Origin: Clonostachys chloroleuca
Lineage: Eukaryota; Ascomycota; Sordariomycetes; Hypocreales; Bionectriaceae
Reading direction: 5' to 3'
Length of the DNA: 64,000 bases
Assembly: GCA_037952775.1 (NCBI GenBank)
Contig: JBANAY010000003.1
Location: 1,426,001 to 1,490,000, forward strand
Below, one piece after another: positions 1 through 10,918 of this stretch. Positions within the stretch are counted from its first letter, which is position 1. Each line of letters starts with the position of its first letter. Made by a program: the position numbers and the translations under genes. The notes under the pieces are model-generated. The model was not told where the DNA came from and did no database searches. It worked only from the letters and a program-made list of their open reading frames with translations.

Positions 1-653
1 GAGGACCTTTTGGAGGAGAAAGTGATTTTCGTTAAGGGAAACCGCTTAGGTAGTATAGTATTAATTGATTGCTCTTATAAGTACTTTATCAATATATTAG
101 TATTCTTACTGATACCTTAATAATATTATCTAGAGGTAGGTAGAGCGAATTAAATCTTATATATATCTGTATAGTCTAAGCTACAGCTGTATCTATATAA
201 TTACACCTAGTAATATTATAAAGCCTGGTAAAGCTTTTTTATCAGTTTTTATATAAATTATATCTCTATTAATAGCTTAAGTTTAAAACAGTAGCTTTTA
301 AACTAACTCTTATAGATTATAATAGCTTATAGCTTTTTCTATTATATATTCCTATTTTATAAACTAACTAATAGTATAATTAGATAAAGAAAATATTATA
401 GAGTTATTTAGTTTATAGCTAAATAATTAAACTTTGTTTATAATACTTATAAAAAGACTAAGAGTAGTTATTCTTATTTATATAGTTGAAGTATTCTTTA
501 TATTTATATTCCGAAAAATACTCTAATCCTACAGATAGATCAGTTAGTTTCTAAGTTTAGAGTAATAAATATTATAGGTTAAATCTCTAAATTTTGTTTA
601 AAGTTAAGATATATATTATTGACTAAAGCTGTTTAACTTGAAACTAATATCAT
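1..653. repeat. AT-rich, RIP-like repeat remnant, no gene
   Basis: Strongly AT-rich sequence with almost no CG, CA or TG dinucleotides beyond the first and last few dozen bases and stop codons in every frame. It looks like the edge of a mutated transposon, of the same character as the block after 38.5 kb. No LTR or coding domain can be recognised. It directly abuts the 3' end of the DHA2 transporter gene. Confidence 0.6.
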
Positions 654-2465
654 CTACTTTCTAAGTGCCTTATCTTTAATCCACAAAGATGCAAGAAAGG
701 CCGCCGCTAGGAATACAGCCGTAGGCACGGTAGCACCCAATGCTCCTACTTGATAGACTGACCGCACCAGATCTTGAAGGTCAGGCGGCAGCTCGTTGAT
801 GTAGTCAAGACTCTGCCGGACTCTTTTCTCTATCTCGCGGGCGACATTATCATCGCCCCCGAGCCTAGCCTCCAGCTGAGATCGGATGACTTGCTGCTGG
901 ACTGCAGATGTCAGGCTGATACCGACGCTAGATCCTAGGGAACGGAAGAGATAGGAACAGGCGACCGCAACAGCCGTGTCCTCTATGGCAGCATTTGAGA
1001 GAAGCCCCACCAGCGTCGTAGTAATACCTGAGTGGTCATGTGAGTTAGTATCCATAGGAGTGCGCTTGGGTTGTTCCTCTTACCAGACCCGATCCCCAAA
1101 GCCGCCAAGACGAGGCCTACGACAACACCGAGGGTCGATTTTCCCCAAACGGACAAGGCCAGGGGAAATATCGAGAACAGCAGCAGCCCGAAGCTCAGGA
1201 CAGTCGGCAAGTAGAATCTGCCGTAGTGTCTTACCATCCACCCGCCGACCACAGATGAAACTATAACAGCTATAGTCGAAGGGGTCATCAGGGTACCGCT
1301 CCTGGAAGCGCTGATTCTCTGAACCACTTGCCAGTATAGAGGGATATAGAGGAGCATGGCCATCTGGCCAGCTATTCCGAAAAAATTGGTTAGGTAGCAG
1401 GATAAGAGGCTGGGGTCGAGAATGATGTGCCCTGGAGCAAATGGGTAGCTAGCAACCTTGAGCTCGACGTATATAAATGCTGCGAAAAAGGCTGGTACAA
1501 GAGACAGCGGGACCATTGATCTGACGTCTGACCAACCCAAGTTGGAGCCTGCGTCAAGCCCCGAGAGGAGAGACACAACGGCGAGGGCCAGCGTGAGGGC
1601 GCCGAGAAAGTCTACCTGTCGAACCTTTTGAAGCCAGTGGTGATGCGAATTGCTGGGGACATGGAGGAAAAAGTAGACAAGAGCCCACGCTATAACGCAC
1701 ATGGGAACTTGGATGAGAAAGGACCTGAGAAACACATGTTAGTATTGAATGTGCAAGGGGGTAACCAACCCGTACCATCGCCATCCTATCGAGTCAGCAA
1801 GAAACCCTCCCAGCGGGGCACCCAAAGACGTGCCAGCTCCCCAGATAATGTTGATATATCCTTGATAAATGCCACGTTCCCTCAGAGGAACTAGGTCGCT
1901 AAGCAGGATAGACACGACGGCATTCACTCCGCCACCGCCGACGCCGGCGACGGCTCGCGCAATGCACAGCTGGACCATGTCTCGGGCTAGGCCGCATCCT
2001 AGACACCCAAGCCCAAAGGCGCTGTAGGCAAACAGAAGGCATTCCTTGCGCCCAAAGATGTCGCTCAGCCTTCCATACAGAGGTTGGAAGATAGTCAGGG
2101 CAAGAAAGTAGCTATGTTATATATCAGCATGAAAAGTTGTTGGCTGGGCAAGCAGGGCCAGACGTACGCAGTGGCTATCCAGCTGGTGTTGTTCAACGCT
2201 TCGAGCTCACTGCCAATCTTTGTGTAGGAGGTGATGACCAGCAGCTGGTCGAGAGCGACCATGAACATCTACTTGCTGTCAGCCATGAGATAAGGTTGTG
2301 AGCAAGGGTAGACCATACCCCTACACCGACTGTAGGAAGCAAGAGATATATCCTTGCATCCCTTGTTGTTGGGGAAGCCTCATTCTCGCTGGCTGTGTTG
2401 TCGTTGAGAAGTCGAGAGGTCTCGCTGGCTGACTGTGAGCCCCTGTGAGAGTCGTTGCGTGACAT
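654..2465 (-). CDS. MFS transporter, DHA2 (14-TM drug/amino-acid antiporter) type
   Basis: Five exons: 2465-2319, 2268-2168, 2111-1776, 1724-1084, 1027-654. The introns are 50-56 bp, and the spliced length is 1599 bp, giving 532 aa. The protein opens with a polar N-terminus (MSRNDSHRG). It then has the DHA2 loop with LDQ (TM1), the motif-A region around YGRLSDIFGRKE, the motif-C-like stretch ARAVAGVGGGG, and a C-terminal half with TSAVQQQ. The family exports drugs or loads basic amino acids into vacuoles by proton antiport; the substrate here is unknown. An upstream ATG at 2597 would add 44 residues, but I prefer 2465 because the shorter start gives the usual short cytosolic tail. The reading frame is open after splicing. 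The gene diverges from the M20 peptidase across 266 bp. Confidence 0.85.
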
Positions 2466-2731
2466 GTTTGGCAAGACAAGGCACAGAGATAGAAAGATGG
2501 TGTAGATGTGCTTCAACAACTTGGTTTTGGAATATTTCCATGAGTCAAGTTTGTCTTGGCAAATGTCGCCATCGCCTGGTTGGGGAATTAGCCCCATAGT
2601 TACAACTTCATCCTCGATTGCGTGATATCGACATGCTCCATGGACATTCCCTCCTACCGTTTGGCGGCTTCTTTATAATTTGCGGATATGCTCCAGTCTA
2701 AGTTCTACACAATTTAATTGCCTCAGCAACA
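2466..2731. promoter_or_regulatory. Shared divergent promoter, DHA2 MFS / M20 peptidase
   Basis: A 266-bp head-to-head interval between two start codons that must hold both promoters. A TTTATAA stretch near 2671 lies about 60 bp before the peptidase start. No specific factor-binding motif stands out. Confidence 0.45.
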
Positions 2732-4493
2732 ATGGGACCTTCACTCAGACTCGTTCTGCTTACTGCTCTGCTTGGTGCCTCCGGGCTCCTCGCGTACCCC
2801 GACCAAAAGCGCATCGGGAGTCCAAATATTGCTCCCTCATGCCATCTCCCCCCAGTACTCGAGCCTCCCAGTGACGGTCTACCCTCAGGAGGTTCCGTCT
2901 TCTCGGGAGCTGAGGCGTTGGACACGCAGGTGAGGCGGCATCAAGCCGTTGTCCGTGTTCCGACGGTGTGCTACGACGACCTTGGCGGCTTTGAGACAGA
3001 CCCCCGATGGATTCCCTTTCACCGTTTCCATAAGGTGCTCCGAGAGACATATCCGGCAGTGTGAGTACAAGCAGCCTTCTATTTCTCGCAGCAAGGCAGC
3101 TTACAGGGGCCGGGCAGACACCGACGCGCCCGCCTAGACAAGGTCAACGTCTTTGGCCTAGTCTACACATTTCAAGGATCCGATCCATCGCTCAAGCCCA
3201 TCTTGTTGACGGCCCACCAGGATGTGGTGCCCGCCGGGGACGCGTCCGCATGGACTCACCCACCTTTCAACGCCACCTTTGACGGTGAGTGGCTTTGGGG
3301 TCGCGGATCCGCAGACGACAAGGCCTCCCTGACTGCACTCCTGTCAGCCGTAGAGGCTCTCGCGTCGACCTCGGAGTGGACCCCACGCAGGTCCATCATC
3401 CTGGCCTTTGGCTTTGATGAAGAGTGCTCCGGATACCGGGGGCTGGGTCCGTCGCCAAGCACCTCCTCACCAGGTATGGCCCCAACGGACTCGCCATGAT
3501 CCTCGACGAGGGCTCCGGCGGGATTTCGCCCTCGCAAGATGGGACCCGGTATGCACAAGTGGGGGTCTTGGAAAAGGGCCACGTTGATGTCACGTTTGAC
3601 CTCGCGGTTCGCGGCGGCCACAGTTCCACACCACCCTCCCATAGCGGCATCGGCATCGCGGCTGAGATAGTTGCTGCTCTCGAAGCACACGTCTACGAGC
3701 CTCGAATCACCACTGACAGCCCAGTGTATGGCCGCCTGGTTTGTCAGATGCAGTACTCACCCGAGTCAGACCCCGAGCTGTTCCGGCATGTGAGGAGCGG
3801 CGACTTGGATAAGCTCGCGACGGAGTTGTCGTTGAGAGATGCGTTTTCTCGCTACTCCATTACTAGTTCAGTCGCCGTGACAATCATCCGGGGCGGGCTA
3901 AAGATCAATGCGTTACCCGAGGCTGTCACGCTCGGGGCCAACTTTCGGGTGGCCCCCCACGACAGCATTGTCAAGATTCAGCAAGATATCCTCGATGATA
4001 TCAAGCCGGTAGTTGAAAAGTACAGTCTTGCTGTTACTGCCTATGAGGGTGATCAGGCGTATCAAGTCTCTACGACTAATGGAGCGACGCCGTCAGGGGT
4101 CGGCAATAACGGGACGTTAACTTTGACAACCACGGAAAAGTTTTTCGTCACTCCCCAGGCACCAGTCCGTGGTGCGGCTTGGGATACGCTAGCAGGAACC
4201 ATCCGTTACTCCTTCGCCAACAAGGATGGCGTCGTTGTGCCTTTCGGCGATGTCATGATTGGAAACACAGACACGCGGCATTATCTAGGTGAGTACATGA
4301 GCCTGTATCGAGAGGCCCGGTTGCTGAATGTGATATAGATCTCTCACCCAACATATATCGCTGGCTGCCACTGCTTTCGGGAGACATGGTCGATTACCAC
4401 GCAGTCAATGAGCGCGTCCGAATGAGGGCTAATTTGAAGATGGCCGAGTTTTACTATGATCTCATCCGCAACCTTGGGCACACAGATATCTAA
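2732..4493 (+). CDS. Secreted M20-family metallopeptidase (CPS1/Gly-Xaa carboxypeptidase-like), one frameshift
   Basis: Exons are 2732-3060, 3118-4288 and 4339-4493. The N-terminus (MGPSLRLVLLTALLGASGLLA) is a clear signal peptide. M20 metal-site motifs occur in order: TAHQDVVPAG (His and Asp), GRGSADDK (bridging Asp), DEE and LDEGSGG (glutamates), and NTDTRHYL near the C-terminus (His). Relatives are di-zinc exopeptidases that trim small peptides or N-acyl amino acids, either vacuolar or secreted. The main exon has one frame break: the G5 run at 3438-3442 needs a sixth G to join DEECSGYRG to GAGSVAKHLL. With one base restored the spliced length is 1656 bp (551 aa) and everything stays in frame. 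This is either a -1 mutation or a homopolymer assembly error. An annotator could hide it with a false intron at 3424-3473. Confidence 0.85.
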
Positions 4494-5498
4494 ACGAGTC
4501 AATTCAAATTGGAGAGGCCATTTGAACCGCCTTATCTCATTTGCTGAGCCTTTACTCGGTGAAACTTGATGCCCCCACTAATGATATTTGCGAGAGGACC
4601 GTAGTCTTGGCCAAGTAAATCACTAGAGTATAGTTAACCGGGTGTATACCTGACCTTGCAGGTGCCCTGGTACCTAATATTACCTGTAGGTATATACTAA
4701 GAGAGAGGCCTTATACTAACTTACCTTGTACATGGGTCTGGATCAGGTCAAGGCTAGGTCTAACCCTAGTTTAAGCTTGTATATCACGCCTTGCCCCTGG
4801 TCCAATTTTCCCTTTAGGTCTAGACGAGCGAGAGACGAGGGTAAGTCTATTGAGAACTATTATGCCTAACTCCGCTGACAATGAGCATAAGGCCAAAAAC
4901 CTTTCGTTGGTCATCTCTTGCAAAATGGCGTTCTGCCATGCTATCTTAATTTGCATGCTGATACTCAACGGCGTTTCGGCCATATGGACATCCTAATGGC
5001 CGTGAGCGTGTGGGTCGTGCCGAGGCGACCAGAGCCGGTCCGTTGGGAACCGCCGGTCCCTGCGAGGTGATTTAGCATCATCAGCCAGGCCCAAAGTGGA
5101 TAACGAATCGGAGGGTCTAACGATATCCAAGTCCAGAGTAGAGCCAATGAACAGGTAAAGAGGTTGTCTCGCAACTGACTTCGCAAGCACGTCATTCTGT
5201 CCGCGCAAAACCAGCCAGTAAGATGTACCCCTCGCATTCGAGTAGACAAGCTTTACCTCAATTGCCCTTATGGCAGAGAGTAGTATTAATCCATGTGGAT
5301 AATCTTATGCCAAAGATCCCTGCACAGAAGGATGGCGCAATTCCAAGCGGGTAATGAGCAAAAACCTCGACGGAGTCCATCATATGAGCGAGGCCGTTAG
5401 GGAGAAAATAAAAGTAGCAAGCCAGCGAACTAACTCGTATATAATCACAGACATTCAGTCAGCGGAAACAAAAGAAAACAAAAAAGACAAAGAACAAC
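4494..5498. other. Intergenic, no gene seen
   Basis: About 1 kb between the peptidase stop and the Dal5-like transporter start. Moderately AT-rich up to about 4800, then normal composition. Short open frames on the minus strand (4965-5249) resemble no family I know and lack introns or codon bias. The last ~100 bp is A-rich (AAACAAAAGAAAACAAAAAAG), typical of a fungal 5' leader for the transporter. Confidence 0.5.
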
Positions 5499-7288
5499 AT
5501 GACGGTCGCTGCTAACATTGACGACCAAGCGTCTGGGGCCGATAGCGGCCAGGCGGCCGTCGTCATAAAGAAGACAGCCAATGCCACAGTTGCGAGAGCA
5601 GATACAATAGGCGTTCGAGACGATCCTGAGGCCAGGGCCGCGTTTCTGGCGTCGTTTACCTCCCAGGAGGAGAAGCACATCATGAGGAAGGTCGACAAGC
5701 AGTTCCTGCTGCTCATCGGGTTCATGTACATGATAAAGCAGGCAAGTCCCCTCCCAAATAAGTCATCCTCAGCATGCTAACTACTATATGTTCAGATCGA
5801 CCAAACGAACGCGTCAAATGTGAGGGTTCTACAGCTTGGAGAGCCACGAAACATCATGACCGAGCTCAAAATGACGTCTGACCAGTACAACTGGGTGGGA
5901 TCCATCTACGGGGTATGTCGACGAGTCCGGACCAGGGAGTCAGATGCTTACCATTGGGCAGATCTCGTTCATCCTGTTTGAAGTACCCAGTAACCTCCTT
6001 CTCAAACGATTCAGCCCTCACGTCTGGCAGTCCCGCATCTTCTTCATGTGGGGTATCATCACAGCTTGCCAGGCCGCGTCGCAGAACCGGCACCAGCTGT
6101 ATGCCATGCGCTTCCTCCTCGGCATGTTCGAGGCGGGCATGTTCCCCGGTGTCATGGCACAACTTTCGAGCTGGTATCGTACCGACGAGATGGGCAAGCC
6201 TGTCACCTGGCTATACACATTTGTCAACTTGTCGGGTATCATCGGCGCCCTGCTCTGTTACGGCATCAGCTATATGAACGGACTCCAAGGTCTCAGTGCC
6301 TGGCGATGGGTCTACCTCCTCGAAGGCGTTGCGACTGTCTTGTTTGCTGGCGTCGTCTTCTGGGTGCTGCCAGACTACCCCAAGTCTCCTCGCTCCGGGC
6401 GCTTCCTGTCTGAGCGAGAGCAAGAGTTTGTCGAGGCAAGGCTCCCAGAGAACGCACCCGTCACCAGCGATCCCAACTTTTCTGGCAAGGAGATTGTGGC
6501 TACCCTTCGCAGTCCTTTAATATGGGCCTTTCTCATCTCCCAAGCCACTCTCAACATTGGATGCTACGCGCTGATATGGTACCTGCCCACCATTATCACT
6601 AGCATGGGCTTCACTGGGCTCCCCGAGAATCAGCTGTTGAATATCCCCCCTCTGCTGCTGCCATTCTTTCCGTCCTTGCTGCGGCATGGCTTATTGGGAG
6701 GGCTTATTTCGTCCGTCCAGCTGGTGCCGTGTATGTCCCCCCCATCCTGTTCCGCCCCCTCTTACCGAGATCTGAGGGCTGACACCAAGAGTTAGAGTCC
6801 TTGTGGCCGGCATGGTCGCTTGCTTCGTGGTGTTCTTTACCGTCTCTGACCGCATAGGTATCTACATGGCCTGTATCCTGAGCAACGCCTTCTTTAACGG
6901 TTATTATCTCATCTTTTGGGCATGGCGATCGGCGACACTGTCCGGGTCGACCGCGGCAGCTTTCACGCTCGCCTTCCAGTCGGGTCTCGCTCAAGTAGGC
7001 GTTATCGTCGGGCCCCAGCTGTTTCCCTCAAAGTGGGCATACAACCGATACAAGAATAGCTTTGCAATCGCGGGTGCCTTCACAATTGTGTCATTCCTTG
7101 CCAATCTCTGGACGTGGTGGCTGACCAGGAACACCGAGTACGATGTCATGAGGGTCCGGCGTGAGATTCTCAAGGCCAGGGCTGGAGGAAAGGTTCTGGC
7201 CAGTGATGATATCCACATCTTCAACGAGAGGCAGTTCTACACTGGTGTGAGGCGTAATCAGGCGAAGCAGCATGGAGGAAAGGCCTAG
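5499..7288 (+). CDS. MFS transporter, Dal5/ACS (allantoate-type anion:cation symporter) family, one frameshift
   Basis: Exons are 5499-5741, 5796-5912, 5962-6730 and 6796-7288. Intron 1 uses a GC donor (CAG|GCAAGT). Features typical of Dal5/TNA1-like permeases: DQTNASN after TM1, FEVPSNLLLKR, RFLLGMFEAGMFPG, SSWYRTDEMGKP, LPDYPKS, and the long polar loop before TM7. The family imports organic anions such as allantoate, nicotinate and other carboxylates with protons. Exon 3 breaks frame at the C6 run 6645-6650: NQLLNIPP continues as SAAAILSVLAAAW only if a seventh C is present. With that base the spliced length is 1623 bp, 540 aa. It is convergent with the Mo enzyme, and its substrate could be a small carboxylate used by the cluster (inference). 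Confidence 0.85.
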
Positions 7289-7684
7289 ATAGAGAGTAGT
7301 TAAGACGGTAGGATTCGGGTCACGCGGCCTTAAAGTAAGGGAATCTTCCCTGAACTTAACGACTTATAGAAAGATTTATTAAATTACTATTTTAATATTT
7401 TTAAATCTCGATATTTAATTCGTTTACTCTATGATTAGATATTATACTTCAGTATTGATGATGTCTTTTAGGTTTTAAGCAGTATATTATACTAGGCTAG
7501 GAACCTTTTTAAATACTTACAAAATACCCCTAATCCTCCAGTTATTGCTTCTGACCGCGGCAGCGAGCCTTTATATCATTGTTACATAAACTTGACATCC
7601 AGCTCTTAGCAGTCTTCTTTGCATCCCCTGGCTCCCTCCACTGACTGATTAAAAGAATAGTTAAATAGATATAGTCTGGTCAAA
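7289..7684. other. Convergent intergenic, AT-rich, no gene
   Basis: 3' flanks of the Dal5-like transporter and the Mo enzyme. Bases about 7360-7500 are AT-rich. No coding, tRNA or repeat structure is recognised. Confidence 0.5.
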
Positions 7685-8824
7685 TTAGGAGGAGTAAGTG
7701 GGCAGTCCGAAGTGCCCAGATGGACTGATTAGAGCATCAAGTGCGCTGACAGAAAATGTGACCATATGAACGTGATTCCTTCTCCCAGACAGTGGTTGAA
7801 TCTGACCTGACGCCGACTCTGCCCGAGCCATGACTGAGTAGGAGCCGCATGAAAGATCCAACTCTATCTTCCACTTCTGCCAGCTAAAGTCTTCTCTTCT
7901 TTCAACTTCAGTTGCAGTCCAGTGTTCACCATCATCAAACGAAATGCGAACAGCTGTCACCGCTTCACAGCACCACGCCCAACCCTCTATCACCACATTT
8001 GGCCCCACGATCACGGCCTCAGGCTTAGGCCGCACAATGATTGAGTTAACTTCAACCTCCCAAACCGGCCGTTTTTTTATCCCTTCAGGGTCTTCGGGAT
8101 CAATTTCGTTATAGAAAGTCGTAGTATAAGGTCCTTCTGCCCTTCTGTCTTCCAACGTCAACCGGCAAAGCCATTTCGTAGAGTTCGTGCCGAACCACCC
8201 AGGAACGACGAGCCTAACCGGGCCTCCTCGCTCTTTCGTTAGCGGCTCCCCGTTCATCATATAGGCTACCAGAACTTCTTTACTTTGGGCTTTGTCCAAT
8301 GGTAGGTCTTTTTGGTAGCGATCTGCTGCAACATCATGGAAGATTCCATGCTCGAGTCCATCTGACCATACAAAACGAGCCTCGGGGAGCGGTGAAGCAA
8401 GTAATAAAAGGGATGCAAGAGGGACACCTGTCCAGATAACGTTGCCTATACGCCATACTGCCTCTACTGGAGGCTTGATTGGGCTACCGTAGCATTCGTG
8501 AAAGGATGTAACCGATTTTGTTGGTAGGCGTTTGAGCTGATCCAGTGAAAGTGCGAAGGGATTTTTCACTAGTCCAGTAACTATCAAAGTCCATTTGCGA
8601 GGGTCCACGACCGCCGCTCCCATGTGAATAGTGTGGAAGAGTTGGTCGTCTGGGGTGATGAAGTTGTTCAGTATATGTGGTTTCGGGGGATGTCGTATAT
8701 AAAATCCACGAGGGCTAATAGCAACAAGAGCATGGCGCTCATCGCCCTCTCCCGGCACGGCAGATATGTCGTGGTTTTCCAGATGCAGCATGGTGTTGTT
8801 GGATTCGGATTGATTGCAGAGCAT
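7685..8824 (-). CDS. Sulfite-oxidase-family molybdopterin oxidoreductase (stand-alone Mo domain)
   Basis: Single open exon of 379 aa. Residues about 40-230 form the oxidoreductase molybdopterin-binding domain. The likely Mo-ligating cysteine is in FHECYGSP (about residue 115), followed by the cofactor-binding stretch GGPVRLVVPGWFGTNSTKWL. Residues about 245-360 match the Mo-cofactor dimerisation domain (VNSIIVRPKPEAV, SFDDGEHW). There is no cytochrome b5, FAD or heme domain, so it resembles plant-type or bacterial sulfite oxidases rather than nitrate reductase, and the electron acceptor is unknown. ATGs at 8824 and 8791 are both possible starts; the second begins MLHLENHD. No PTS1 is seen (ends TYSS). 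It shares a 400-bp promoter with the ACC-synthase-like gene. The substrate (sulfite, a nitrogen oxide, other) cannot be read from the sequence. Confidence 0.88.
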   Translation of the reverse strand: MLCNQSESNNTMLHLENHDISAVPGEGDERHALVAISPRGFYIRHPPKPHILNNFITPDDQLFHTIHMGAAVVDPRKWTLIVTGLVKNPFALSLDQLKRLPTKSVTSFHECYGSPIKPPVEAVWRIGNVIWTGVPLASLLLLASPLPEARFVWSDGLEHGIFHDVAADRYQKDLPLDKAQSKEVLVAYMMNGEPLTKERGGPVRLVVPGWFGTNSTKWLCRLTLEDRRAEGPYTTTFYNEIDPEDPEGIKKRPVWEVEVNSIIVRPKPEAVIVGPNVVIEGWAWCCEAVTAVRISFDDGEHWTATEVERREDFSWQKWKIELDLSCGSYSVMARAESASGQIQPLSGRRNHVHMVTFSVSALDALISPSGHFGLPTYSS

Positions 8825-9224
8825 TGCATATTAGTAAAAGGATTAATAGCCATCAAGCTGCAACGATTTCCCGAATAACAGCGAAGCCCGCCCAGGTATA
8901 AATGCGCTGGGGATGAGTCGTGCCTCATGTGCTGGCTCTATGGTGACAGCTTGGGGCCACTCCTTTATCCACTTGTGAAAGTCAAACGCCTGGCTGAGTT
9001 CCATGCCACAAATAAAGGGATTAGATTGACTTCCCACTTTTCATGCCTAGTGTTGCCGGACTGCAAAAGTGCGTACCGACTAAATTACTCCGGACAACTC
9101 CGGCACTGCTTTAGGGTATATAGCGCGACAACGACACATCCAAGTAAGGATCTCGCTCGCTCAACAAGGTACTCTCTACGAACGCAGTTATTGCATAGCT
9201 CTCTTTGGCCGTTTCTTACTTAAC
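8825..9224. promoter_or_regulatory. Shared divergent promoter, Mo enzyme / ACC-synthase-like gene
   Basis: A 400-bp head-to-head interval. At about 9087-9103 it carries two close copies of CTCCGG (ACTCCGGACAACTCCGGC), the kind of CGG/CCG triplets recognised by Zn2Cys6 factors. One such factor is encoded at 15154-16860. Site function is inferred. Confidence 0.45.
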
Positions 9225-10490
9225 ATGAAGCTCTCCGGTCGTGGCCAAGCGGCAGCATCCAACAAGAGCGGATCCCTCCTGTGGGAAGTGACGGCAGACC
9301 TTTGGGATGCTACAACGAACCCTTCGGGCTACGTAAGCCTGGGCATGGCTGAAAATGTTCTTATGCAAGATGAGCTGTTGCAGCGCATCGCTGACAGCAC
9401 CTCCCTTCAGCCGCAAGCTTTAACCTATGGCGACGGCACAACGGGGTCAAAACGGCTCAAAATTTCCCTTGCACATTTCCTCAACAAACATTTAAATCCT
9501 CACAAGGAAATCGACTCGAGCCACATCACCATTACCAACGGCTGTAGCGCAGCTGTCGAACACATCGCCTGGGCAGTTGGAGATGGTGGGGATGGTTTCC
9601 TCATCACCAAGCCTTTCTTTCGCGCCTTCATTCCAACTTTCGGCCTTCGCGTTGATACAGATGTGATACAGGTGCCATGCTATGATGTCGACCCTTTCTG
9701 CGGGGATGTCGTTGAAAAGTACGAGGCCAGGCTGCAAGAAGCCAAAGCACAAGGAAAGAAGATTGCCGGCATTCTTCTCTGCAACCCGCATAACCCCCTC
9801 GGGCGCTGTTATCCTGAGGGTACCTTGGTTCGACTCATGGAGTTTTGTCAGAAACATCAACTTCACTTGATTAGCGACGAAGTCTTCGCGTTATCAACTT
9901 GGACAAACCATGAGTCAGCAACTACGCCGTTTACCTCCTGTCTATCCATAGACCCTACAGGAATCATCGACCCGTCTCTAGTACACGTGGTGTGGGGAAT
10001 CTCGAAAGATTTTGGATCCAACGGTATCCGACTTGGAAGCATTATCTCTCAAAGTAATCCCGTGTTGCACAAAGCAGTTGTTCCAGCAGCCTTGTATAGC
10101 ATGTGTTCTTCCCTCGCTGAACACGCTTTTGCGAACATATTTGAAGACGATGCCTGGGTTGACAGCTACCTGGCCAAAAATAGGGCAAAGCTCACTGAGC
10201 ATTACAGGCTGATAACATCATGGGCAACGGAGCATAACATCCGTTACGCAAGGGGATCAAATGCAGGCTTTTTCCTATGGGCCAATCTTGGAGAGGCTTA
10301 TTGCCGAAAGCATCCTGAACAGAACCATCCTGAGGATCGAGTAATGGAGCTACTCCTTGAGCAGAAAGTCTTTGTAGCTCCTGGAGCAAGTTTTGGAGCT
10401 GAAGACAGTGGATGGTTCAGACTTGTCTTTTCAGTTGACAAGACGACTCTCGTAGAAGGTCTCACTAGAATTAATAGGATTTTAGAGTAG
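9225..10490 (+). CDS. PLP-dependent class I/II aminotransferase, ACC-synthase-like
   Basis: Intronless, 421 aa, the usual size for fungal 1-aminocyclopropane-1-carboxylate-synthase-like proteins. Fold-type I landmarks: YGDGTTGSKRLK (substrate and phosphate region), NPHNPLGRCY (the conserved NP-P-G loop with its asparagine), SDEVFALS (Asp to the pyridine nitrogen), GISKDFGSNGIRLG (Schiff-base lysine), and a C-terminal arginine in WFRLVFS. Such proteins act on S-adenosylmethionine or as ordinary aminotransferases; most fungal members are uncharacterised, so the reaction is left open. Paired head-to-head with the Mo enzyme and convergent with the DHA1 transporter. Confidence 0.88.
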   Translation: MKLSGRGQAAASNKSGSLLWEVTADLWDATTNPSGYVSLGMAENVLMQDELLQRIADSTSLQPQALTYGDGTTGSKRLKISLAHFLNKHLNPHKEIDSSHITITNGCSAAVEHIAWAVGDGGDGFLITKPFFRAFIPTFGLRVDTDVIQVPCYDVDPFCGDVVEKYEARLQEAKAQGKKIAGILLCNPHNPLGRCYPEGTLVRLMEFCQKHQLHLISDEVFALSTWTNHESATTPFTSCLSIDPTGIIDPSLVHVVWGISKDFGSNGIRLGSIISQSNPVLHKAVVPAALYSMCSSLAEHAFANIFEDDAWVDSYLAKNRAKLTEHYRLITSWATEHNIRYARGSNAGFFLWANLGEAYCRKHPEQNHPEDRVMELLLEQKVFVAPGASFGAEDSGWFRLVFSVDKTTLVEGLTRINRILE

Positions 10491-10918
10491 GGCATTTTTC
10501 AGAATATAAAGTCAACATTTTCTGGGATAGTATTGTTTTTACTAGAATCTATATACTAGTAATTGTATGAGATAAGGTTCTGTTAACAACTTCTTATTAC
10601 TAGGCCAGGGTTCCTTTACACGATCAAGTTATTATTATCAAGTAGAAAACTGTTAGACACCATAAACAGAATCAACAGATAGGACCGGGTTAGACAGCTA
10701 AGACGGGTGGCGCGGGTAAGACGGGCGGCGCGGGTAAGACGGTTGACACGGGGAAGACGGGAGAGATGAATGAGATGGGAACGGGGCGGAGACGCCAAAG
10801 AAGAACCGACAAGCAGTACTATTCAATCTTCATCTGTAATTCTACTTTACATACTAGTGAAGACTTTTGCTGCTTCAGCGGAATGTTCACACTTCATACT
10901 AATAGTCTCGCCATACTT
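10491..10918. other. Convergent intergenic with a small minisatellite
   Basis: 3' flanks of the ACC-synthase-like gene and the DHA1 transporter. The only structure is the 18-bp tandem repeat at 10700-10761. No gene is seen. Confidence 0.5.
10700..10761. repeat. 18-bp tandem minisatellite, about 3.4 copies
   Basis: Three successive 18-bp units beginning AAGACGG start at 10700, 10718 and 10736. The first two differ at one base (AAGACGGGTGGCGCGGGT versus AAGACGGGCGGCGCGGGT), the third is more diverged, and a partial fourth starts at 10754. Confidence 0.75.

Noticed and set aside
3424..3473. A 50-bp GT-AG intron in the peptidase that would avoid the frameshift
   Set aside because: It would delete the conserved GAGSVAKHLLTR segment right after the catalytic DEE; a one-base frameshift is simpler.
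4965..5249. Minus-strand 94-codon frame upstream of the Dal5-like transporter
   Set aside because: Two overlapping frames translate equally well and neither has a recognisable motif.
7685..8824. Nitrate reductase as identity of the Mo enzyme
   Set aside because: Only the Mo and dimerisation domains are present; cytochrome b5 and FAD/NADH domains are absent and the flanks hold no remains of them.
10616..10798. Minus-strand frame with a repeated RLTRA-type peptide
   Set aside because: It is the 18-bp minisatellite read as protein; the start and ends have no gene features.
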